64,000 nucleotides of DNA. Source: Streptomyces parvulus (GTDB lineage Bacteria > Actinomycetota > Actinomycetes > Streptomycetales > Streptomycetaceae). Under the pieces are notes generated by a model that saw only the letters and a program-made list of their open reading frames with translations, had not been told where the DNA came from and ran no database searches. The DNA lies in contig NZ_BMRX01000017.1 of NCBI RefSeq assembly GCF_014648855.1, positions 1 to 64,000 on the forward strand, read 5' to 3'. The position numbers were made by a program, and so were the translations under genes. Of the stretch, positions 55,101 to 63,000 are shown in pieces (the first letter of the stretch is position 1; each line of letters begins with the position of its first letter).

Positions 55101-58100
55101 CCTGGCCGACGACGGGCGCTGCAAGGCGTTCGCCGAGGGTGCCGACGGCATGGGCCTGTCGGAAGGCGTCGGGGTCGTCCTCCTGGAGCGCCTGTCGGTG
55201 GCGCGCGAGCGCGGGCACGAGGTCCTCGCGGTCCTGCGGGCCAGTGCGGTGAACCAGGACGGCGCGTCCAACGGTCTTACGGCGCCGAACGGTCCCTCGC
55301 AGCAGCGGGTGATCCGGCGGGCCCTGGCCGGCGCGGGGCTTTCCACCGCCGACGTGGACGTGGTGGAGGGGCACGGCACCGGTACGGCGCTGGGCGACCC
55401 GATCGAGGCGCAGGCGCTGCTGGCGACCTACGGCAAGGGCCGCGACGCCGAACGGCCGCTGTGGCTCGGTTCGCTGAAGTCGAACATCGGCCACGCACAG
55501 GCGGCGGCCGGTGTCGCCAGCGTCATCAAGATGGTGCAGTCGCTGCGGCACGGCATCATGCCGCCCACCCTGCACGCCCAGCGGCCGTCGGACCAGGTGG
55601 ACTGGTCGGCGGGTGCGGTGGAGCTGCTGACGGAGGCGCGGGAGTGGCCGCGCGGGGACCGTCCGCGTCGCGCGGGCGTCTCGTCCTTCGGCGTGAGCGG
55701 GACGAACGCGCACCTGATCCTGGAGGAGGCGCCTGCCGAGGAGGACGCGTCCCCGGCTCCCTCTTCCGGTGGTGTGGTGCCGCTGGTTCTGTCGGCGCGG
55801 AGTGCGGGTTCCCTTGCCGGGCAGGCGGAGCGGCTTGCGGCCGTGGTCGGTTCCGCGGGTGTGCCGTTGGGGTCGGTGGCCGGTTCACTGGTGACGCGGC
55901 GGGCGCTCTTGGGTGAGCGCGCGGTGGTGGTGGCCGACTCGGGTGAGGAGGCGCTGGCCGGTCTGCGGGCGCTTGCGCGAGGTGAGAGTGCGCCTGGTGT
56001 GGTGTCCGGTAGCTCGGGAGCGCCGGGCCGGGTGGTGTGGGTGTTCCCGGGGCAGGGCTCGCAGTGGGCGGGCATGGGTCGGGAACTCCTCGATGCCTCC
56101 CCGGTGTTCGCGGAGAGGATCGCCGAGTGTGCGGCTGCCCTGGAGCCGTTCATCGACTGGTCACTCGTCGACGTACTGCGCGGAGATGCCGACCCCGGCC
56201 TGATGGAGCGGGTCGACGTCCTTCAGCCGGCGAGTTTCGCGGTGATGGTGGGGCTGGCAGCGGTCTGGTCTTCGGTGGGTGTGCTGCCGGACGCGGTGCT
56301 CGGTCACTCTCAGGGTGAGATCGCAGCCGCGTGTGTGTCGGGTGCGCTGTCCTTGGAAGACGCGGCTCGGGTGGTGGCGCTGCGCAGTCAGGCCATCGCC
56401 GGGCAGCTCGCCGGACGGGGCGGTATGGCTTCGGTCGCGCTGAGCGAGGGCGAGGCGGCCGGGCGGTTGAAGCGCTGGGCGGGCCGCGTGGAGGTGGCTG
56501 CCGTCAACGGGCCGTCCTCCGTGGTGATCGCGGGTGACGCCGAGGCGCTGGACGAGGCCCTGGAGGTGCTGGCCGCCGATGGAGTCAGGGTGCGAAGGGT
56601 CGCGGTGGACTACGCCTCGCACACCCGGCACGTGGAGGACATCCGCGAGACCCTCGCCGAGACCCTCGCCGGAGTCGCGGCCCAGGCCCCGATGGTCCCG
56701 TTCTACTCGACCGTCACCGGGGAGTGGATCGAGAACGAAGGCGTGTTGGACGGCGGCTACTGGTACCGCAACCTCCGAGGCCAGGTCGGCTTCGGCCCCG
56801 CGGTGGGTGAGCTGGTCCGTCAGGGCCACGGAGTCTTCGTCGAGGTCAGCGCCCACCCGGTGCTGGTCCAGCCGATCACCGAGATCCTCGACGACACCGA
56901 CACGACGGGCACCGGCACCACGGTCACCGGTTCCCTGCGCCGCGAGGACGGCGGCCTGCGTCGCCTGCTCGCCTCGATGGCCGAACTCTTCGTAAGCGGC
57001 GTCCCGATCGACTGGTCCGGCATCCTGCCCGAGGGGGCCACGTCGGCCCGCGTCGAGCTGCCCACGTACGCCTTCGACCACGAGTACTACTGGCTCGACA
57101 CGTCGCAGCCGGTGACCGATGCGGCGTCGTTGGGGCAGGCGGCGGCGGATCATCCGCTGCTCGGTGCGGTGGTGCGGTTGCCGCAGACCGACGGGCTGGT
57201 GTTCACCTCCCGCCTGTCGCTCAAGACCCACCCCTGGCTCGGCGATCACGTGGTCGGCGGCCTGGTGCTCCTGCCCGGCACGGGACTGGTCGAACTGGCG
57301 ATCCGGGCCGGTGACGAGGCCGGCTGCGGGGTGCTCGAAGAGCTGGTGACCGAGGCGCCGTTGGTGGTGCCGAAGCACGGCGGAGTGCGGGTGCAGGTCG
57401 CCGTGGGCGGCCCGAACGAGAACGGGACCCGCACCGTCGAGGTGTTCTCCCAGAGCGAGGACGCCCTGGGGGAAGAGGACGCGTGGACACGGCACGCCAC
57501 CGGGATGCTGGCCGCGGGGCCCCAGCCGGGCGACGGTGCCCCCGGGTTCGACTTCGCGGTGTGGCCGCCGGCCGACGCCCGGCAGGTGGCGGTGGACACC
57601 GGTGAACTGTACGAAGGCCTGCTGGAGCGCGGCTACGCGTACGGCCCGGTCTTCCAGGGGGTGCGTGCCGTGTGGCGGCGCGGCGAGGAACTCTTCGCCG
57701 AGGTCGCGCTGCCCGACGGCGAGCGTGACAGGTCCGGCGACTTCGGCATCCACCCCGCACTGCTCGACGCCGCCCTCCAGGCCGGGACCTTCGCCGTCGC
57801 GGCGGACACGGAGCAGGAGGAGGCCGGGCAACCGGTGATGCCGTTCGCGTGGAACGGGCTCGCGCTGCACGCCGCCGGTGCCTCCGCACTGCGGGTGCGG
57901 GTCGCCCCGAACGGGCCGGACGCGCTGTCCGTGCAGGCCGCCGACGAAGCCGGTGGCCCGGTGCTGACGATGGACTCGCTGGTCATGCGGGCGGTGGCCA
58001 TCGAGCAGTTGGGCGCCACGGCGGAGGACAGCCGCGACTCGCTCTTCGAGGTGCGGTGGACCGAACTGCCCCCGGCCCAGGAGACGCTGCCCGCGCCGCC

Positions 58101-59925
58101 GTGGCTGCCGGTGGCGACCGCCGACGACATCGCCGCCCTCACCGCCGGTGGCGGAACCCCGGCGCTCGCGGTCCTGGAAGCCGTCGGTGGCGACGGTGAC
58201 GATGCCGTACTGACGCTGACCTCCCGCGTTCTGGAGGTGGTGCAGGCGTGGCTGAGCGCGTCCGGCGCCGAGGAGTCGCGCCTCGTGGTGGCGACCCGGG
58301 GCGCGGTGGCCGCCGGTGAGGCGGGTGCGGTGACCGACCCGGCCGGAGCGGCCGTGTGGGGTCTGGTGCGTGCCGCCCAGTCCGAGAACCCGGACCGCGT
58401 GGTCCTGCTCGACACCGACCCCGACGCCGAAGGCGGCCTGGAGCCGGTGCTGGACTCCGTCCTCGCGGCGGTCGTGGCCGGCGGCGAACCGCAGGTCGCC
58501 GTGCGCGGTACCGCCCTGTCCCTGCCGCGCCTCGCCCGCGCCGGCGTGCCGGACGCGGACGGGTCCGTGGTGTTCCGGCCGCAGGGGACCGTACTGGTCT
58601 CGGGCGGCGGATCGTTGGGCGCGCTGGCGGCCCAGCACCTGGTCACCCGGCACGGCGTGCGGCACCTGGTCCTGGCGAGCCGCCGGGGCCCGGACGCCGA
58701 GGGCGCCGGGGAACTGGTCGCCGAACTCGCCGGGCACGGGGCGGCGGTCTCCGTCGTGGCCTGCGACATGTCCGACCGGGCGCAGGTCGAGGCCCTGCTC
58801 GCCCAGATTCCCGGGGAGCACCCCCTGCGGGGTGTGGTGCACACGGCCGGTGTCTTCGATCCCGGGGTCATCGGAGCACTCACCTCGGAACGGCTGGCCA
58901 AGGTGTTCGCGCCCAAGGTGGACGCCGTACGGCACCTGGACGAGCTGACCCGGCCGCTGGCCCTGGACGCCTTCGTCGCCTACTCCTCCGCCTCCTCCGT
59001 CTTCATGGGCGCCGGCAGCGGCGGGTACGCGGCGGCCAACGCCTTCCTGGACGGCCTGATGTCCCACCGTCGCGCGGCGGGACTGCCCGGACTCTCCCTC
59101 GCCTGGGGACCCTGGGAGCAGGTCACCGGCATGGCCGGCAACATCGACGACCTCACCAGGACCCGGATGAGCCGGCGCGAAGGGCGCGGCGGAGTCAGGG
59201 CGCTCCGCTCCGCCGAGGGCATGGAGCTGTTCGACGCCGCGCTCCGGTCGGAGCAGGCACTGCTCGTACCGGCCGCCATCGACCTGCGGGCCGTACGCGC
59301 CGACGCGGCGGGGGGCGGCGGAGTGCCGCACCTGCTCCGCGGGCTGGTCCGCACGGGCCGGCAGTCGGCGCGGACGGCGGCCTCCGCCGGCGGCGACCGC
59401 GGGCGGCTGGCCGACCGGCTGGTGGGACTGTCCGCCGCGAAGCAGGAGGCTCTGCTGCTCGGCGTGGTCTGCGCGCAGGCCGCGGTCGTGCTCGGGCACA
59501 GCGGACCGGAGAACGTCCGCGTGGAAATGGCCTTCAACGAAGCCGGGTTCGACTCGCTCACATCGGTGGAGCTGCGCAACCGGCTGCGTGAGGCGACCGG
59601 TCTCAAGCTGCCCGCCACGCTGGTCTTCGACCACCCGACCCCGCTGGCGCTCGCCCGCTACCTGCGGACCGAACTCGCCGTCGACGAGGCGTCCCCCGCC
59701 GACGCGGTCCTCGCCGGCCTCGCCGGTCTGGAGGCGGCCATCGAATCCGCGGGAGGCGACGAAGCGGCCCGAGAGCGGATCACCGGGCGCCTGCTGGAGC
59801 TGCTGCGGGCGGCCGAGACGGCCGGCGGCCCCGGCGAGGGCCCGGGCGGCGCGGACGCGTCCGACGAGGACCTCGACACCGCCAGCGACGAGGAGCTGTT
59901 CGCGCTCGTCGACCAGCTCGACTGA
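49105..59925 (+). CDS. Type I PKS 3: modules 6-7
   Basis: 3606-aa bimodular PKS with the same KS-AT-DH-KR-ACP twice layout as PKS2. The GTG start 34 bp after PKS2 gives the N-terminal docking helix MSASYEKVVEALRKSVEEVGSLKKRNRLL; GGGGAA precedes it. The C-terminus has a docking region rich in acidic residues (LLELLRAAETAGGP ... SDEDLDTASDEELFALVDQLD). Both ATs are methylmalonyl type. The second module's KR is closely similar to that of PKS2 (VFMGAGSG then YAAANA), and the first modules also pair, so PKS2 and PKS3 look like products of a bimodule duplication. There are 100 bp between it and PKS4. Confidence 0.95.
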   Translation: MSASYEKVVEALRKSVEEVGSLKKRNRLLVDASREPVAVVGMACRLPGGVAGPDDLWRLVRDGRDAVTGFPEDRGWDLEGLFDPDPDRAGTSYTNQGGFLHEAGLFDAGFFGISPREALAMDPQQRLLLEASWEAFESAGIDPLSLKGADVGVFSGVFGQGYVAPGASVVTPELEGFAGTGGSTSVASGRVSYVFGFEGPAVTIDSACSSSLVAMHLAAQALRQGECSMALAGGATVMANPGAFVEFSRQRGLADDGRCKAYADGADGTGWAEGVGVVVLERLSVARERGHKVLAVLRGSAVNQDGASNGLTAPNGPAQQRVIRGALANAGIGPADVDVVEGHGTGTVLGDPIEAQALLATYGKDRDAERPLWLGSLKSNVGHTQAAAGVAGVIKMVQALRHGVLPATLHVDAPTTRVDWSAGAVELLTEAREWPRGERPRRAGVSAFGVSGTNAHLILEEAPAEKESAAPAPSSGGVVPLVVSARSAVSLAGQAGRLASFVEHNDGVDLTDVAGALAGGRAVLGERAVVVADSGEEALAGLRALAAGEGAPGVVSGSSGTPGKVVWVFPGQGSQWAGMGRELMDASPVFAERIAECAAALEPFIDWSLIDVLRGDADPGLMERVDVLQPASFAVMVGLAAVWSSVGVEPDAVLGHSQGEIAAACVSGALSLEDAARVVALRSQAIAGQLAGRGGMASVGLSEGEVAGRLERWADRVEVAAVNGPSSVVIAGDAEALDEALEALAADGVRVRRVAVDYASHTRHVEDIRETLAETLAGVTAQAPSIPFYSTVTGEWIENEGVLDGGYWYGNLRSQVGFGPAVAALLKQGHGVFVEVSAHPVLVQPITEIVDDTDTTVTGSLRREDGGLRRLLTSMAELFVRGVPVDWTGILPAGAASARPGLPTYAFDHQHYWLHEVESATDAASLGQAAADHPLLGAVVRLPQTDGLVFTSRLSLKAQPWLADHAVGGVVILPGTGLVELAVRAGDEAGCGALEELVIEAPLVVPDQGGVRVQVAVGAPDANGSRTVEIYSQREDGTGDEDAWTRHATGTLAVAPAPAGETQTDLTAWPPADAEPVEIGDFYGDLSERGYGYGPAFQGVRAVWRRGDEVFAEVALPEEHRGEAGRFGIHPALLDAALQAGTIGSAGDAGEPGEPVLAFAWNGLVLHAAGASALRVRIAPNGPDALSVRAADEAGGPVVTLDSLVSRAVSAGQLETPADTTVANALFRLEWSEVPVPPGSEFPPSWVPVTTADDVAALSASAGVPAVAVLEAVGDGGDGAVLTLTSRVLAVLQAWLTAEGLDESQLVVATRGAVAAGEAGVVTDPAGAAVWGLVRAAQSEAPDRVVLLDTDPDAEGGVDSVLDSLLGPVTASGEPQVAARGTVLAVPRLARVADRVVDADAVFGGEGTVLVSGAGSLGGVVARHLVARHGVRRLVLASRRGPEAEGAAELVSELAGRGAAVEVVACDVSDRAQVEALLAGLPPEYPLRGVVHTAGVFDDGLIGALTPERLAGVFAPKVDAARHLDELTRGLTLDAFVVFSSVAGLSGGAGQGNYAAANAFLDGLMSSRRAAGLPGISLAWGLWEQSLGMAGHLSAVDQARASRSGVLEISAAEGMELLDAALVSERSLLVPVKLDLRTVRADASAGAAVPHLLRGLVRAGRQQARAAATATESGRLSDRLAGLAAAEQEALLLDLVRAQAAVVLGHTEPGGVRADTAFKEAGFDSLTSVELRNRLREATGLKLPPTLVFDYPSPQALARYLSEEFGEVAAPEPETHAVVAADTNDPVAIVGMACRLPGGVSSPEQLWRLVADGVDAISDFPEDRGWDLEGLFDPDPDHAGTSYTSQGGFLTGAGLFDAGFFGISPREALAMDPQQRLLLETSWEALEGAGIDPTSLKGSDVGVFSGVSGQGYGTGVLAPEVEGFAGTGLASSVASGRVSYVFGFEGPAVSVDTACSSSLVAMHLAAQALRQGECSMALAGGAMVMATPATFMAFSRQRGLADDGRCKAFAEGADGMGLSEGVGVVLLERLSVARERGHEVLAVLRASAVNQDGASNGLTAPNGPSQQRVIRRALAGAGLSTADVDVVEGHGTGTALGDPIEAQALLATYGKGRDAERPLWLGSLKSNIGHAQAAAGVASVIKMVQSLRHGIMPPTLHAQRPSDQVDWSAGAVELLTEAREWPRGDRPRRAGVSSFGVSGTNAHLILEEAPAEEDASPAPSSGGVVPLVLSARSAGSLAGQAERLAAVVGSAGVPLGSVAGSLVTRRALLGERAVVVADSGEEALAGLRALARGESAPGVVSGSSGAPGRVVWVFPGQGSQWAGMGRELLDASPVFAERIAECAAALEPFIDWSLVDVLRGDADPGLMERVDVLQPASFAVMVGLAAVWSSVGVLPDAVLGHSQGEIAAACVSGALSLEDAARVVALRSQAIAGQLAGRGGMASVALSEGEAAGRLKRWAGRVEVAAVNGPSSVVIAGDAEALDEALEVLAADGVRVRRVAVDYASHTRHVEDIRETLAETLAGVAAQAPMVPFYSTVTGEWIENEGVLDGGYWYRNLRGQVGFGPAVGELVRQGHGVFVEVSAHPVLVQPITEILDDTDTTGTGTTVTGSLRREDGGLRRLLASMAELFVSGVPIDWSGILPEGATSARVELPTYAFDHEYYWLDTSQPVTDAASLGQAAADHPLLGAVVRLPQTDGLVFTSRLSLKTHPWLGDHVVGGLVLLPGTGLVELAIRAGDEAGCGVLEELVTEAPLVVPKHGGVRVQVAVGGPNENGTRTVEVFSQSEDALGEEDAWTRHATGMLAAGPQPGDGAPGFDFAVWPPADARQVAVDTGELYEGLLERGYAYGPVFQGVRAVWRRGEELFAEVALPDGERDRSGDFGIHPALLDAALQAGTFAVAADTEQEEAGQPVMPFAWNGLALHAAGASALRVRVAPNGPDALSVQAADEAGGPVLTMDSLVMRAVAIEQLGATAEDSRDSLFEVRWTELPPAQETLPAPPWLPVATADDIAALTAGGGTPALAVLEAVGGDGDDAVLTLTSRVLEVVQAWLSASGAEESRLVVATRGAVAAGEAGAVTDPAGAAVWGLVRAAQSENPDRVVLLDTDPDAEGGLEPVLDSVLAAVVAGGEPQVAVRGTALSLPRLARAGVPDADGSVVFRPQGTVLVSGGGSLGALAAQHLVTRHGVRHLVLASRRGPDAEGAGELVAELAGHGAAVSVVACDMSDRAQVEALLAQIPGEHPLRGVVHTAGVFDPGVIGALTSERLAKVFAPKVDAVRHLDELTRPLALDAFVAYSSASSVFMGAGSGGYAAANAFLDGLMSHRRAAGLPGLSLAWGPWEQVTGMAGNIDDLTRTRMSRREGRGGVRALRSAEGMELFDAALRSEQALLVPAAIDLRAVRADAAGGGGVPHLLRGLVRTGRQSARTAASAGGDRGRLADRLVGLSAAKQEALLLGVVCAQAAVVLGHSGPENVRVEMAFNEAGFDSLTSVELRNRLREATGLKLPATLVFDHPTPLALARYLRTELAVDEASPADAVLAGLAGLEAAIESAGGDEAARERITGRLLELLRAAETAGGPGEGPGGADASDEDLDTASDEELFALVDQLD
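49200..54425 (+). other. PKS3 module 6: KS-AT(methylmalonyl)-DH-KR-ACP
   Basis: KS Cys208 in IDSACSSS (Ser where Thr is usual). AT Ser657, YASH at 758. DH His965 in HAVGGVVILP and Asp1135 in HPALLDAA are intact. KR Tyr1554 (GNYAAANAFLD) with FDD in the LDD place, so B-type is likely. ACP Ser1725. The sequence predicts a double bond, whereas the matching rifamycin module leaves a hydroxyl. Confidence 0.88.
54455..59700 (+). other. PKS3 module 7: KS-AT(methylmalonyl)-DH-KR-ACP
   Basis: KS Cys1955; AT Ser2402, YASH at 2503. DH His2715 in HVVGGLVLLP and Asp2888 in HPALLDAA are intact. KR Tyr3308 (SGGYAAANAFLD) is present, but the LDD site reads FDP, so stereochemistry is not B-type by this rule. 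ACP Ser3484 in EAGFDSLTSVELRN. Confidence 0.88.
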
Positions 59926-60025
59926 CGACGCGACCGCGACGTACGGGACACACAAGACATGCGAGACAGGCACCCACGGCCGTCCGAGGCCACCGCACAC
60001 ATTCCTTTCCTGGGGGTTGAATCCA

Positions 60026-63000
60026 GTGGCTGACGAGGCAGAACTCCGCGACTATCTCAAGCGGGCCATCGCCGACGCCCGCACTGCCCGCAAGCGGCTG
60101 CGCGAGGTCCAGGAGGAGGCGCGCGAACCGATCGCCGTCGTCTCCATGGCCTGCCGGTACCCCGGTGGTGTCTCCTCGCCCGAGGCACTGTGGACGCTGG
60201 TCGCCGAAGGCGCGGACGCGGTCACCGACTTCCCCCGGGACCGGGGCTGGGACCTGGAGGGCCTCTTCGACGCCGACCCCGACCACGCGGGTACGTCGTA
60301 CGTCACCCAGGGCGGCTTCCTGGAGGGGGCGGGCCTGTTCGACGCGGGGTTCTTCGGGATCTCGCCGCGTGAGGCCCTCGCGATGGACCCGCACCAGCGC
60401 CTGCTCCTGGAGACCTCGTGGGAGGCGGTCGAGCGCGCCGGCATCGACCCCCTCTCGCTCAAGGGCGCCGACGTCGGTGTCTTCTCCGGCCTCTCCGGAC
60501 AGGGCTACGGCGCGAGCGCCGGCGTGGTGACCCCGGAGTCCGAGGGCTTCGCGGGCACCGGGGCGTCGTCGAGCGTGGCGTCGGGCCGGGTGTCGTACGT
60601 CTTCGGCTTCGAGGGCCCCGCGGTGTCCCTCGACACCGCCTGCTCCTCCTCGTTGGTGGCCATCCACCTCGCGGCCCAGGCCCTGCGGCAGGGCGAGTGC
60701 TCGATGGCGCTGGCGGGCGGCGCGATGGTGATGGCCACGCCCGGCAATTTCGTGGCGTTCTCGCGTCAGCGGGGCCTGGCCTCCGACGGGCGCTGCAAGG
60801 CGTTCGCGGAGGGCGCGGACGGCATGGGCCTCGCCGAGGGCGTCGGGGTCGTGCTCCTTGAGCGCCTGTCGGTCGCCCGGAAGCGCGGGCACAAGGTTCT
60901 CGCCGTCCTGAAGGGCAGTGCGGTCAACCAGGACGGTGCGTCCAACGGTCTTACGGCGCCGAACGGCCCCTCGCAGCAGCGGGTGATCCGGCGGGCCCTG
61001 GCCAGTGCCGGGCTCTCGGCGTCCGACGTGGACGTCGTCGAGGCGCACGGGACGGGCACGGCGCTGGGCGATCCGATCGAGGCGCAGGCGCTGCTGGCGA
61101 CCTACGGGCAGGGGCGCGATCCGGAACGGCCGCTGTGGCTCGGTTCGTTGAAGTCGAACGTGGGTCACACGCAGGCGGCCGCCGGCGTGGGCAGTGTGAT
61201 CAAGATGGTGCAGGCACTGCGGCACGGAGTCATGCCGCCCACCCTGCACGTCGACGCACCCACCAGCGAGGTGGACTGGTCGGCGGGCGCGGTGGAGCTG
61301 CTGACCGAGGCGCGGGAGTGGCCGCGTGAGGGGCGCCCCCGTCGCGCGGGTGTCTCGTCCTTCGGCGTGAGCGGGACGAACGCGCACCTGATCCTGGAGG
61401 AGGCGCCTGCCGAGGAGGAGGGCACGGCCTCGGCTCCGTCCCCCGGTGGTGTGGTGCCGCTGGTTCTGTCGGCGCGGAGTGCCGCGTCGCTGGTGGGGCA
61501 GGCCGGGCGGCTCGCGTCCTTCGTCGAGCGGAACGACGGGGTCGACCTGGTCGACGTCGCCGGTGCGTTGGTCGGTGGGCGTGCGGTGCTGGGTGAGCGT
61601 GCGGTGGTGGTGGCCGACTCAAGTGAGGAGGCGCTGGCCGGGCTGCGGGCGCTTGCTGCGGGTGAGGGTGCGCCTGGTGTGGTGTCGGGCAGCTCGGGGA
61701 CGCCGGGCCGGGTGGTGTGGGTGTTCCCGGGTCAGGGCTCGCAGTGGGCGGGTATGGGCCGGGAACTCCTTGATGCCTCCCCGGTGTTCGCGGAGAGGAT
61801 CGCGGAGTGTGCGGCGGCCCTGGAGCCGTTCATCGACTGGTCGCTCGTTGATGTGCTGCGTGGGGATGCCGACCCGCGTTTGATGGAGCGGGTTGACGTC
61901 CTTCAGCCGGCGAGTTTCGCGGTGATGGTGGGGCTGGCGGCCGTCTGGTCGTCGGTGGGCGTCGAGCCCGATGCGGTGCTGGGGCATTCGCAGGGTGAGA
62001 TCGCTGCGGCGTGTGTGTCGGGTGCGCTGTCGTTGGAGGATGCGGCGCGGGTGGTGGCGCTGCGCAGTCAGGCCATTGCCGGGCAGCTCGCCGGGCGTGG
62101 CGGTATGGCTTCGGTCGCGCTGAGCGAGGGCGAGGCGGCCGGGCGGTTGAAGCGCTGGGCGGGCCGCGTGGAGGTGGCCGCTGTCAACGGGCCGTCCTCC
62201 GTGGTGATCGCCGGTGACGCCGAGGCGCTGGACGAGGCCCTGGAGGTGCTGGCCGCCGACGGGATCCGGGTGCGAAGGGTGGCGGTGGACTACGCCTCCC
62301 ACACCCGACATGTGGAAGACATCCGCGAGACCCTCGCCGAGACCCTCGCTCGCGTCACGGCCAAGGCCCCGTCGATCCCGTTCTACTCGACCGTCACCGG
62401 GGAGTGGATCGAGAACGAAGGCGTGTTGGACGGCGGCTACTGGTACCGCAACCTCCGAGGCCAGGTCGGCTTCGGCCCCGCGGTGGGAGAGCTGGTCCGT
62501 CAGGGCCACGGCGTCTTCGTCGAGGTCAGCGCCCACCCGGTGCTGGTCCAGCCGATCACCGAGATCCTCGACGACACCGACACGACGGTCACCGGCACCA
62601 CGGTCACCGGTTCCCTGCGCCGCGACGACGGCGGCCTGCGTCGCCTGCTCGCCTCGATGGCCGAAGTCTTCGTGCACGGCGCCCCGATCGACTGGTCCGG
62701 CATCCTGCCCGAGGGGGCTCGGCCGGCCCGCGTCGACCTTCCGACGTACGCCTTCGACCACCAGCACTACTGGCTCCAGGCCACCGACGCCCCCACCGAT
62801 GCCACCTCCCTCGGGCTGGCCGGTACCGATCATCCGCTGCTCGGCGCGATGGTGGAGCTTCCGCACTCCGACGGGCTGGTGTTCACCTCCCGCCTGTCGC
62901 TCAAGAGCCACCCCTGGCTCGCCGACCACGCGATCGGCGGACTGGCGCTGCTTCCCGGCACGGGACTGGTGGAGCTGGCAGTGCGGGCCGGTGACGAGGC

